DNA of 64,000 nucleotides, from positions 2,790,001 to 2,854,000 of the forward strand of contig CAVTEI010000003.1 in NCBI GenBank assembly GCA_963733765.1, given 5' to 3'. Origin of the DNA: DATKAS01 sp963733765 (GTDB taxonomy: Bacteria; Actinomycetota; Acidimicrobiia; Acidimicrobiales; DATKAS01). Positions 9,317 to 15,928 of this stretch are shown here, piece by piece. The position numbers and the translations under genes are program-made. Each line of letters opens with the position of its first letter. Position 1 is the first letter of the stretch. A model generated the notes under the pieces. It ran no database searches. It saw only the letters and a list, made by a program, of their open reading frames with translations, and was not told the origin of the DNA.

Positions 9317-9804
9317 CCGTCCGCCGCGGCCTCGAACTTCGCCGAGGCGGCTGCGGCAGCAGCGGCGTCTTTCGCCGTCACAGCCTGTTGCATCGCGGTG
9401 AGCGCTTCGGTCATCGTCTGCCACCCGGCGGGATCGTTCTTCTGGATCGTGCCGTCGTAGACGTCCCACCCGTCGAACACGCCCTGGAACGCTGCGTCGG
9501 TCGCCTCGCCCGCTTGCACCGATGCTGCGAGCGTTCTCAACTGCACGGCGGTCTGCACAAGTCCCGAGATCGCCTCCGCGTCGGGCACGACGGGGTTCGT
9601 CGGGGTGGTCGTTCCCTCCGTCGTCGATGCACCGCTCGTCGTGTCACTGCCACCCGAGCCGCTCGCACTGCCTGTGGTTTCGCCCGCCCCTGCGCTGGAT
9701 CCCGCTCCACTGGTGGAGCTGCCGCTGCCACCGTCGTCGCCGCACGCGGCAATCGACAGACTGGAGAGGGCGATCAGGGCCACGGGAACCATACGAATGC
9801 GCAT
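9298..9804 (-). CDS. Secreted lipoprotein with Ser/Gly/Thr-rich linker
   Basis: The 168-residue protein starts with a type II signal peptide (MRIRMVPVALIALSSLSIAAC) whose lipobox, SIAAC, places the lipidated cysteine at residue 21. A low-complexity Gly/Ser/Thr linker spans about residues 22-70. A small, Ala-rich, helical C-terminal domain (residues 75-168) follows, containing AAFQGVFDGWDVYDGTIQKND. It should be anchored to the outer face of the membrane. The helical domain resembles small secreted domains of unknown role common in actinobacteria; no catalytic residues are evident. A 27-base hairpin lies upstream of the start at 9841-9867. Confidence 0.75.
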   Translation of the reverse strand: MRIRMVPVALIALSSLSIAACGDDGGSGSSTSGAGSSAGAGETTGSASGSGGSDTTSGASTTEGTTTPTNPVVPDAEAISGLVQTAVQLRTLAASVQAGEATDAAFQGVFDGWDVYDGTIQKNDPAGWQTMTEALTAMQQAVTAKDAAAAAAASAKFEAAADGYLGSG

Positions 9805-9840
9805 CCGGTTTTCTTACCCGCTGCGGGCATCCCCGAACAC

Positions 9841-9867
9841 GCGCCCACCCGGCAAGCCGGCGGGCGC
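9841..9867. other. Strong stem-loop in divergent intergenic region
   Basis: GCGCCC-a-CCCGGC and GCCGG-c-GGGCGC form a near-perfect hairpin with a two-base loop. It lies between the divergent starts of the lipoprotein gene (9804) and the small gene at 9969. It could be a leader structure or an operator-like palindrome. Nothing else recognisable lies in the 164-base gap apart from the Shine-Dalgarno sequence before 9969. Confidence 0.5.
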
Positions 9868-9968
9868 ATACACCGGAAATACTCGGGGCGCACTTCGTAC
9901 ACGTTTCTAGTGAGCGCTCTGCGCTGTGTAGTGCGTTCAGTCACACACAGTCCTAGCGAGGAGAAACC

Positions 9969-10388
9969 ATGACCACCACCGCAACCCTGCAGCTGCCCAA
10001 CTGGGCCGCTGGCCTGACCGACGAGACAATCACGGCACGCTCGGCGGAGATGGTCGAGCGGCTCAACCTGATAGCGACCGAACTCGACTCGCTGATGCTC
10101 GAGTACCTCAAGCTCGCCGGCGTGGCCGACGATGAGGCTCGACCCCGCTCTCGGAGTCGGGGCTTGTGCGACGGGCCTGTAACGCGCGGACATCGTGATG
10201 CGATCTCTGCGGTGAGGGGCCCGCCTGACACACCCATCCGTCATGGTTCCGGGCGAGGCCGCACGGCGGGGAAGGCGTCAAGCCCCGGCTCTGGGTCGCG
10301 ATCCCCGGGGTCGGGGCTTGTGCGCGTTCAGAACGGCGGCGGTCCGACACCGGTGATCTCGCCCTTGTCGACGGCATGGGCGCGATGA
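9969..10388 (+). CDS. Small hypothetical protein; C-terminal part probably read-through of repeat DNA
   Basis: A good Shine-Dalgarno sequence (GAGGAG, 5-6 bases before ATG 9969) supports translation. The first 55 residues are convincing: MTTTATLQLPNWAAGL, then an acidic helical stretch (MVERLNLIATELDSLMLEYLKLAG). After about 10135 the frame runs through inverted-repeat copies 2 and 3 and becomes Arg/Gly/Ser-rich low-quality sequence. The native protein may therefore be only about 55-60 residues long, with a stop lost through a frameshift or mutation near 10135. I recognise no family; the helical part could be a small coiled-coil or dimerisation unit. Confidence 0.55.
   Translation: MTTTATLQLPNWAAGLTDETITARSAEMVERLNLIATELDSLMLEYLKLAGVADDEARPRSRSRGLCDGPVTRGHRDAISAVRGPPDTPIRHGSGRGRTAGKASSPGSGSRSPGSGLVRVQNGGGPTPVISPLSTAWAR
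10143..10170. repeat. Dispersed inverted-repeat element, copy 2 (degenerate)
   Basis: CCCCGCTC pairs with GAG-t-CGGGG around a tcg loop (10143-10162), followed by the shared tail CTTGTGCG. The right half (GTCGGGGCTTGTGCG) matches copies 1 and 3, while the left arm differs, so the fold is different from the other copies. It has the same orientation as the others and lies inside the apparent read-through tail of the gene at 9969. Confidence 0.55.
10279..10326. repeat. Dispersed inverted-repeat element, copy 3
   Basis: CAAGCCCC (10279-10286) pairs with GGGGCTTG (10313-10320), with inner GC-rich pairs, followed by TGCGCG. On the minus strand it lies directly after the stop of the small gene 10328-10600, the position expected of a terminator. 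It has the same plus-strand orientation as copies 1, 2 and 4. Confidence 0.7.
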
Positions 10389-10600
10389 CCGGAGACGTAG
10401 AACCTACCGACGACGCCGGCAGGGGTTCGCAGTTCGAGCTGTTCGCGTTCGTGGAGAAGCTGAGACCAGTTCACCGGGCCGGTCAACGTTCCGTGCCACG
10501 CCGCGTCACCGCCACGCTTCCGTGTGGACGAGAGATCGGCGTAGACGGCGGTCTCCGCTCCGTTGTAGATGAGCCATACGCGATCGAAGTAGCGGGCCAC
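10328..10600 (-). CDS. Small hypothetical protein
   Basis: A 90-residue protein can be read from GTG 10600, with AGGAG just upstream. The sequence (RVWLIYNGAETAVYADLSS, then QLELRTPAGVVGRFYVSGHRAHAVDKGE) alternates hydrophobic and polar residues as in a small beta-sheet domain. A longer frame upstream crosses stem-loop DNA and looks non-coding. I recognise no family. The stop is followed within 2 bases by the tail of inverted-repeat copy 3, a context shared by the hemerythrin gene and copy 4. Expression is plausible but unproven. Confidence 0.5.
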   Translation of the reverse strand: MARYFDRVWLIYNGAETAVYADLSSTRKRGGDAAWHGTLTGPVNWSQLLHEREQLELRTPAGVVGRFYVSGHRAHAVDKGEITGVGPPPF

Positions 10601-10620
10601 TTGCTCCTCATCTCCAACCA

Positions 10621-10834
10621 GCGACCACCCCCGCCCAGGTGCTGTCGGGGTCGGGGGTGGTCGCCTATAGGTCCGCCACGCTGGTGCGGCCCGCCCGGTC
10701 GCGAAGATTGGGTCCATGGGTTTCCGGGCGGGCCAGCGGAGTGGAATCGCGTGAGCAAGTCCGCGCGTTACACCCGAACAGACATTTTTCCAGGTCGGTG
10801 CGCAGCGTGGCGGCAGCGTCACTTGACGCTGCGC
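10621..10834. other. Structured intergenic region with three strong stem-loops
   Basis: The 287-base gap between divergent starts (10600 and 10888) holds three hairpins: GCGACCACCCCCG/CGGGGGTGGTCGC (10621-10633 with 10652-10664), GGCCCGCCCGG/CCGGGCGGGCC (10688-10698 with 10734-10744), and GCGCAGCGT/ACGCTGCGC (10800-10808 with about 10826-10834), the last enclosing a competing AGCGTCA/TGACGCT stem. They could be terminators, a structured leader for the gene at 10888, or a small RNA. I see no known riboswitch consensus. Confidence 0.5.
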
Positions 10835-10887
10835 GATGCGGTCCGTTTCGCGTCTTGGATGGCCCCATTCGGGGCAGTGCATCCAGC

Positions 10888-11259
10888 ATGATCCGGCGGG
10901 CGTTCGACCAGTTTGCACTGCGCGTCTCGGAGGCGGCGGGGACGTCAGTCGCGTCGGTCGTCGCGTTGCTCGTGCTGGCGATCTGGGCCGTGTCGGGACC
11001 TCTGTTCGGGTTCTCGGACACCTGGCAGCTGCTCATCAACACCGGCACGACCGTCGTCACATTCTTGATGGTGTTCTTGATTCAGCATTCCGAGAACAAG
11101 AACTCGAGGGCGGTTCACCTCAAGCTCGATGAGCTCATCGCAGCATCGCACCGGGCGAGCAATGAGCTCATCGACCTCGAACGGTCAACCGACGAGGACA
11201 TGGACGAGGTACACGAACGGCTGTCGAAGCTGGCAGAGGGCGGGTTCAGTTCAAACTGA
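10888..11259 (+). CDS. Low-affinity iron permease domain membrane protein
   Basis: The 123-residue protein has two hydrophobic helices (about residues 20-42 and 48-66). The segment between and after them, TGTTVVTFLMVFLIQHSENKN, followed by VHLKLDELI, is the hallmark of the low-affinity iron permease family (PF04120). Bacterial members are short and their transport role is unproven. A charged helical tail (residues 85-120) follows. The ATG at 10888 is chosen because it immediately precedes the conserved FALRVSEAAG segment; a longer upstream frame passes through stem-loop DNA. The nearby hemerythrin gene makes an iron or oxygen link possible, but that is inference. Confidence 0.78.
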   Translation: MIRRAFDQFALRVSEAAGTSVASVVALLVLAIWAVSGPLFGFSDTWQLLINTGTTVVTFLMVFLIQHSENKNSRAVHLKLDELIAASHRASNELIDLERSTDEDMDEVHERLSKLAEGGFSSN

Positions 11260-11353
11260 GTGCCATCACGAGTTCGGTCGCTGACCCGGACGTCTTCGCC
11301 CGTCGTGGCCACAACGAGCGGCCTACGGTTCGGCGGTAGGCGTGCGGCGGCCT

Positions 11354-11910
11354 TCAGACGGCGAGTTCCGACGCCAACCGTGTGGAGGCCACGCCGACGA
11401 CGCTGCTCGTTACGGTGCCGATGGCGATCAACACCGAGCGCACGATTGAGCGCTTCGGCCTCGGCGATGCCAGCTGCGCGGTGAGGGTATCCAGGTCGGC
11501 GCGGAGTTCGGCGATGGCGCCTGCGGTCGCGGTCTCGAGAGGCCCGGGGCGGTTCTGCTCAGCCTCGCCGAGCGCTGCGGCGAGAAGGCGAACGAACACG
11601 TCGATGTCTTTGCGCTCGTCCAAGGACAGCACACGTGCGACGTTGACCCCGCGGGCCGTGCTGCGTTGAGCGCAGACCGCCCGTTGTAGGTCGTCCCGAC
11701 GATCTTCACCTGCACGATGCGAGGGTGGCCCTTTGTCTTGACGTCGACGAAGCCGGACTCCTGTAGGTGCACGAGAAGTTGCATGTACCTGTCGTCGGTC
11801 CACCGGGGTAGGACGGCCCTCGCGGCGCGGTCGAGTCCGGTGTCGCCGTTGTCTTCCCCTTCGGCGATCGCCTCGATCACCGCCAGCTCCTCCTCAGAAA
11901 GCCCGCTCAT
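11354..11910 (-). CDS. Putative winged-helix protein with C-terminal hydrophobic helix, frameshifted
   Basis: Two overlapping frames fit together into one protein of about 185 residues. The first (from ATG 11910) starts MSGLSEEELAVIEAIAEGED and runs through a winged-helix-like segment (YMQLLVHLQESGFVDVKTKG, VGTTYNGRSALNAA). The second frame continues from about 11660 with VARVLSLDERKDIDVFVRLLAAALGEA, a coiled-coil-like region (LRADLDTLTAQLAS) and a terminal hydrophobic helix (VLIAIGTVTSSVVGVASTRL). I recognise no family. DNA-binding plus membrane or oligomer helix layouts occur in some phage-defence proteins, but nothing here proves such a role. A GACGGGG/CCCCGTC palindrome lies upstream. Confidence 0.5.
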
Positions 11911-12109
11911 GTTCCGTCCTCGTCCCCCGCGCCTCGACGGCTGGTTGCCCCGACGGGGCCCCCGTCAGCCGCAAAGCCCCGGGCCCGTCCCCTCTTCGCG
12001 TCGGCCGGCCATCGTCTTCCGGCACGCCTTCTGGCGCGTGATTACGATTCGCGCTTCTCGGCTGTCTCTCGCTTCTCTGCGAAGCTTGAGGGTGCGCTGG
12101 AGGAAGCGA

Positions 12110-12153
12110 CAAGCCCGGACGCGGATAACGGGTCCGAGTCCGGGCTTGTGCGC
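12110..12153. repeat. Dispersed inverted-repeat element, copy 4
   Basis: CAAGCCCGGAC (12110-12120) pairs perfectly with GTCCGGGCTTG (12138-12148), followed by TGCGCG. Compared with copy 1, the eighth stem position changes from C-G to G-C on both arms, a compensatory pair. On the minus strand it begins a few bases after the hemerythrin stop. The rest of the 11911-12109 gap holds only the palindrome GACGGGGcCCCCGTC. Confidence 0.75.
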
Positions 12154-12155
12154 GT

Positions 12156-12593
12156 CTACGCACCGGCTCTCTCCTTGGCTGCCGCGACTTTGGCTCCGAG
12201 TTCGTTGAGCTCATCCGCGTCGGCCGACTTGCGGAACTTGGGGAACACCTCGTCCTCTTCTTCGCGGACGTGATGTTTGATGCCAGCTTCGAGCATCGCC
12301 AGCGCGCCGTCGAAGCCGGGCTGGCTCGGTGAGAGCTTCTCTACGTCGGCGAGCACCTTGCGGGCGCCCTTGTGTTCGGTCTTGGCCTCGTCGATCAGGA
12401 CGCTGCCTAGACCGAACTTCCTGTCCATCGCCGGGTAGACGATCGACTCCTCGACCTTCATGTGGAGTCGAAGATCGGCCGTCAGCTGGTCGACGAGCTT
12501 GCGTCGGGCCGCCCCGTTTGTCTTCTTGATCTCGCGGAAGAGCCGCGCCACTTCGCGATGGTCCTTCTCAAGCATCTTGGTCACATCAGCCAT
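12156..12593 (-). CDS. Hemerythrin HHE cation-binding domain protein
   Basis: The 145-residue four-helix protein carries the hemerythrin ligand pattern: H12 (EKDHREV), H44 with the nearby glutamates (LHMKVEES), the histidine in KTEHKGAR, and HHVREEEDEVFPKF. It probably binds a non-haem di-iron centre and acts in oxygen, nitric oxide or iron handling in the cytoplasm. ATG 12593 is fixed by a strong Shine-Dalgarno sequence (AGGAGG, 5 bases upstream); a longer frame upstream is not supported. Its stop is followed at once by inverted-repeat copy 4. The neighbouring heat-shock and iron-permease-domain genes suggest a stress module, an inference only. Confidence 0.9.
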   Translation of the reverse strand: MADVTKMLEKDHREVARLFREIKKTNGAARRKLVDQLTADLRLHMKVEESIVYPAMDRKFGLGSVLIDEAKTEHKGARKVLADVEKLSPSQPGFDGALAMLEAGIKHHVREEEDEVFPKFRKSADADELNELGAKVAAAKERAGA

Positions 12594-12785
12594 AGGTGCC
12601 TCCTGGAGTCGCCCGACGGGAACGGCTACCCGCAGTGGGTCTCGGCGAAACCTGATGCCGCGTGCGCTCACCTCGCGGCGCGCGCTGCGGTATTCGCCCA
12701 GGCGCGCTCGGCGTCAAGCTCGACTGGGTTTGAGTTCAGCTCCGCGTGCGATCCGGCTTGAGCCGTCGGGGGCTGATCGTGCGCG

Positions 12786-12965
12786 CTAGGAACTTGGTGC
12801 CTGGTCCGCTGGCGGCACCGCGAGAGCCACTGTGCGGCCGCCCGCCCAGTAGTTACTAATGCCGCACGCGCAAGTCCACATGACCGACGCCGGCAACTGA
12901 TCGAGTCGAGCGTCGTGAGGGGCGCCACAATCGACGCAAGAAGGCGGCGATTGTTGTTCTTGCAT
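12786..12965 (-). CDS. Small zinc-ribbon protein
   Basis: This 59-residue frame starts at ATG 12965 behind a very good Shine-Dalgarno sequence (GGAGGTGGGAG). It has two cysteine clusters, CVDCG near residue 10 and CACG near residue 32, spaced as in a treble or zinc ribbon. The sequence between them is WTC-containing and aromatic. The protein is too short for an enzyme; such ribbons bind nucleic acid or act as subunits. I recognise no named family. It lies 61 bases downstream of the MerR gene in the same orientation and may belong to the Hsp20-MerR operon. Confidence 0.6.
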   Translation of the reverse strand: MQEQQSPPSCVDCGAPHDARLDQLPASVMWTCACGISNYWAGGRTVALAVPPADQAPSS

Positions 12966-13026
12966 CTCCCACCTCCAAACACGAACTTCGAACGGCGCAC
13001 CGCGTCGCGATGCACTCCTGGGCGTG

Positions 13027-13362
13027 TTAGCCGAGTTCGTCGAGCTGGCGCTGCAGGTCGGCGACCTCGCCTTGTAACTGAAGAATTCGTTGCGCACCGG
13101 CCACCGTCATGCCTTCGCCAATCAACTCGGTGAGCGCGAAGATCCTCGTGATCTCGAGACGGCTGTACCGGCGCTGTCCGCCCTCCGATCGCGAGGGACT
13201 AATGACATCGAGGGAGTCGAGGCGGCGCAGGAACGCCGCGGGGACCCCGAGCATGTCGGCCACCTGACCGACGGTGTACACGGGCGCGGTGTCGTCGGGG
13301 AACGGAACGGGCGTGGGAAGACGGGGACCGCGATCGCCCGGCTTCCCACGCGGGGTCGTCAC
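13027..13362 (-). CDS. MerR-family regulator (HspR-like)
   Basis: The 111-residue protein has a MerR N-terminal winged helix at about residues 28-75: YTVGQVADMLGVPAAFLRRLDS, then RSEGGQRRYSRLEITRIFALTEL. This matches the HspR/MerR DNA-binding pattern. It ends in a coiled coil (LQGEVADLQRQLDEL) for dimerisation. There is no C-terminal ligand domain. Its ATG overlaps the Hsp20 stop (13359-13362), so the two are coupled, and it probably autoregulates the hsp20 promoter upstream. I could not find a convincing HspR-type inverted repeat, so the operator is open. Confidence 0.85.
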   Translation of the reverse strand: MTTPRGKPGDRGPRLPTPVPFPDDTAPVYTVGQVADMLGVPAAFLRRLDSLDVISPSRSEGGQRRYSRLEITRIFALTELIGEGMTVAGAQRILQLQGEVADLQRQLDELG

Positions 13363-13841
13363 GACCGACCCACTCCGATGGCCTCGCGGTCAGCGTCAGC
13401 GGTCGACGTCGCGTCGATGACAGAGGACGAACGCGCGTCCGCGGCATGCGACACGTCGATCTTGCGGGGCTTGGCCTGCTCCCTCACCGGGACACGCAGC
13501 ACCAGCACACCGTCGACGTACTCGGCCTTCAGGTTCTCCGTGTCGAGAGTCTCCCCAAGGAAGAGCTGCCGGCTGAAGGTGCCGTGCGGGCGCTCACCAA
13601 TCAGCAGCTCGACGCCGTCCTCGTTGAAGGACCGCTCGCGCTGGGCGTGCACGGTGAGCACGTTGCGCTCAACGGTGAGGTCGATCGACTCGGCGCGCAC
13701 GCCGGGAAGGTCGAATTGGACCACGAACTCGTCGCCCTGTCGGAACGCGTCGATCGGCATCGCGGCCGGACGGGTGGCCGTGCCCAACATCTGCTGGGCC
13801 ATGCGATCGAGCTCGCGGAAGGGATCGGTGCGCATCAACAT
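13359..13841 (-). CDS. Hsp20/alpha-crystallin small heat-shock protein
   Basis: This 160-residue small heat-shock protein starts with the usual mycobacterial-type N terminus MLMRTDPFRELDRMAQQML. The alpha-crystallin domain (about residues 35-130) contains FVVQFDLPGVRAESIDLTVE, GERPHGTFSRQLFLGE and the C-terminal GVLVLRVPV beta-strand motif. It is a cytoplasmic ATP-independent holdase that keeps unfolding proteins soluble. ATG 13841 is supported by AAAGGA upstream; a longer frame upstream runs through the promoter. It forms an operon with the MerR gene. A sigma-70-like promoter lies 45-75 bases upstream. Confidence 0.92.
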   Translation of the reverse strand: MLMRTDPFRELDRMAQQMLGTATRPAAMPIDAFRQGDEFVVQFDLPGVRAESIDLTVERNVLTVHAQRERSFNEDGVELLIGERPHGTFSRQLFLGETLDTENLKAEYVDGVLVLRVPVREQAKPRKIDVSHAADARSSSVIDATSTADADREAIGVGRS

Positions 13842-13884
13842 GTCCAGTCCTTTCTCCGAGGTGTTGATCGGTTCCGAGCGTTTT

Positions 13885-13913
13885 TTATCGCGCAGTCGAA
13901 TAGAACCTGTCAA
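13885..13913 (-). promoter_or_regulatory. Putative sigma-70-type promoter of hsp20-merR
   Basis: On the minus strand a perfect -35 box TTGACA (13908-13913) is followed after 17 bases by CGATAA (13885-13890), or GATAAA at 18 bases. The AT-rich run after it is unusual for this GC-rich window. The distance to the hsp20 ATG is about 44 bases. The match is by eye and the transcription start is not known. Confidence 0.6.
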
Positions 13914-13987
13914 CTGAGTACGAGGTTCTTTCCGAGACCCGGAGCACGATTACGGGGCCAGGCGCCATCCCGCCCGAGGTTCGAGCC

Positions 13988-15083
13988 TCATGGCCGTACC
14001 TCGTAGAACGCGTTCACGGGGTGGTCGATCTTGAGCCTGCGAAAGCGCGTGAAACCCGCGTCGGCGGTCATCGATCGGGCGAGGGACTCCGGGAAGCCCA
14101 GCGTGCCGAGCCCAGCGCCGCCCGGTTCGGATAGGGCCGATGACATGCATGACAGCACCGACACGCCGTACATCAAGGGCGCCAGCGGGTTCTTCTCGAT
14201 GTTCTCCGCGAACGTGTCCCTGCCCTTGATGTCGACGAGGAACCAGACACCGTCGGGTGCGATCGCCGCGCGGATCGTCTCCATCATCCCGGCCGGGTCA
14301 GTCATGTCGTGGATGCAGTCGAACGTCGTGATGAGGTCGAGCGAGCCGTCGGAGGGGATCGCGTCGACCCGAGCGTCGTGGAACACCACGTTCTCGAGCC
14401 CTCGTTCGGACCGTGATCGCTCGGCGCGATCGAGTGCGTGCTTCGAGATGTCGTATCCATGGAAGGTCGACTGGGGGAACGCAGCGGCCATGGTCAGGAG
14501 CGCGACGCCGGCGCCGCAGCCGACGTCGGCCGCCGTCGCTCCCGCGTCCAGCCGCTCGACGACGCCGTCGAGCGCCGGCAGACCAACCGGGACGAGGAAG
14601 TTGCGATACCAGGGCCCGAAGCTGCGCTCGATGCCGGCCGCGCCCTCGGGACCGAACGCGTCGTAGCTCGAGTCCGATGCCCGTGCGAAACGACTCGGCG
14701 AGCTGGTCGAGCACCTGCATCGTCTGCGGGAGCCGGTAGAACATCCCGCTGCCGTTGGCGGGATGGTTGGCATCGGCGAGGACGGCGACGGACTCTGGGG
14801 TCATCGAGAAGCGCTCGACGCCGTCTGCGTCTTCGTTCCACTCCAGCAGCTGCGCGGCAGCCTGGTTGTGCGCCCACTCGCGCACCCAGCGCTCATGGAG
14901 TCCGGCGGCGTCGGCCAGCTCCTGGCTCGTGTAGCCGCCTTCGGGTGCAGCGGCGAGAACCTTGAACAGCCCGAGCCGCTCGCCCAGATGCACCATGCCC
15001 GCAGTGAACGCCCCTTCGAGCTTGGTGAAGACGAGAAGGGTGTACGCGCGGAGCCGGTCGGGATCGGCGTCGACGCGGTTCAT
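13988..15083 (-). CDS. SAM-dependent class I methyltransferase with N-terminal winged helix, frameshifted
   Basis: In two frames this is a protein of about 365 residues. Residues 1-130 form a winged-helix dimerisation domain (LGERLGLFKVLAAAPEGGYTS, LHERWVREWAHNQAA), as in Rv2258c-type methyltransferases. After a break near 14680 the other frame gives the SAM domain: ADVGCGAGVALLTMA, then FHGYDIS, then TTFDCIHDMTDP. Substrate unknown. Its ATG overlaps the stop of the upstream methyltransferase (ATGA). The break is one base and the two halves are complete, so an indel error is more likely than decay. Confidence 0.82.
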
Positions 15084-15928
15084 TGCGTCACCCGACGACG
15101 GACGACGTATTCGTCGCAGCGGGTGCCCAACAGGCCCCGCCGGACCGGCACAATGAATGTGCGCACCGGCTCGAAGCCGAGACTCGCGAGATCGGCCTGC
15201 AGCGCCACCGGGTCGACCGATTCATAGGGATAGCCGCCCAGCCAGTCGTGCACGTCGTGATTGAAGTCCATCCCCCGGTCGGAGCCGTACTCGCGCACAT
15301 AGGTCACCGGATTGCGACGCGTGACGGCAACACCGGCGAGATACGCCGACTTGTAGAGCGCACGCACCATCGCTTGAGCGACGGGCGGGGCCGAGGTGTA
15401 AAAGCGCTTCTCCTTACGCCAGAGATCGCAGTACCGCGTCTTCTGGTACAGCGCGAGAACGTAGAGCCCGCCCGGCGCGACCAGCCGCGCGGCTGTCTCG
15501 ATCGCCCGTGCCATGTCCCCCGTGTGATGCAGGACGCCCCAGCTGTGCACCACGTCGAACGTGCCATCGACCTCTGGGTCCAGGTCGAACACGCTCGCAA
15601 CCCTCGTCGACCACTTCTCCCGGATCTCGGGGGCTCGTTGTTCGAGGAGCTGCTGCGCGGTCTGCACCGACGCATCGTCGATGTCGACGCCCGTGACGCG
15701 GCCCGCACCCAGGCGCAACGCCGCGAGCATCGATAGCCCCGAGCCGCAACCGATGTCGAGGAAGGTCTTACCTTCGATCTCGTCAGGCGCCACGAGTCGG
15801 CCGAGCCCCCGGATCGCTCGCTCTACCTGAGCGTCATCGAGCTCGCTGACAAACGACGCCCAGTTCCGCCCGAACGCAAAATGGGTCTCGACGTCGGTCA
15901 GCCCCCGATCGGCGTCGGGGCTGTTCAT
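15080..15928 (-). CDS. SAM-dependent class I methyltransferase
   Basis: The 282-residue protein has the SAM-binding motif I FLDIGCGSGLSMLAALRLGA near residue 55, acidic motif II in GVDIDDASV, and the post-motif VVHSWGVLHHTGDM characteristic of ubiE/Methyltransf_11-type enzymes. The C-terminal half (YTSAPPVAQAMVRALYKSAYLAG, DFNHDVHDWLGGYPYES) resembles methyltransferases that act on lipids or sugar-linked substrates, but the substrate is not readable. The start at 15928 overlaps the stop of the M20 hydrolase, and its stop overlaps the next methyltransferase, so all three genes are translationally coupled. Confidence 0.88.
   Translation of the reverse strand: MNSPDADRGLTDVETHFAFGRNWASFVSELDDAQVERAIRGLGRLVAPDEIEGKTFLDIGCGSGLSMLAALRLGAGRVTGVDIDDASVQTAQQLLEQRAPEIREKWSTRVASVFDLDPEVDGTFDVVHSWGVLHHTGDMARAIETAARLVAPGGLYVLALYQKTRYCDLWRKEKRFYTSAPPVAQAMVRALYKSAYLAGVAVTRRNPVTYVREYGSDRGMDFNHDVHDWLGGYPYESVDPVALQADLASLGFEPVRTFIVPVRRGLLGTRCDEYVVRRRVTQ

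Noticed and set aside
10888..11259. Iron-permease-domain protein as a full transporter
   Set aside because: It has only two membrane helices and 123 residues; transport function is not shown for such short members.
8919..12153. The four inverted-repeat elements as a CRISPR array or as integron attC sites
   Set aside because: Spacing is irregular (about 1.2 kb, 0.1 kb and 1.8 kb), copies are not identical, and no GTTRRRY/RYYYAAC attC core boxes or cas/integrase genes are present.
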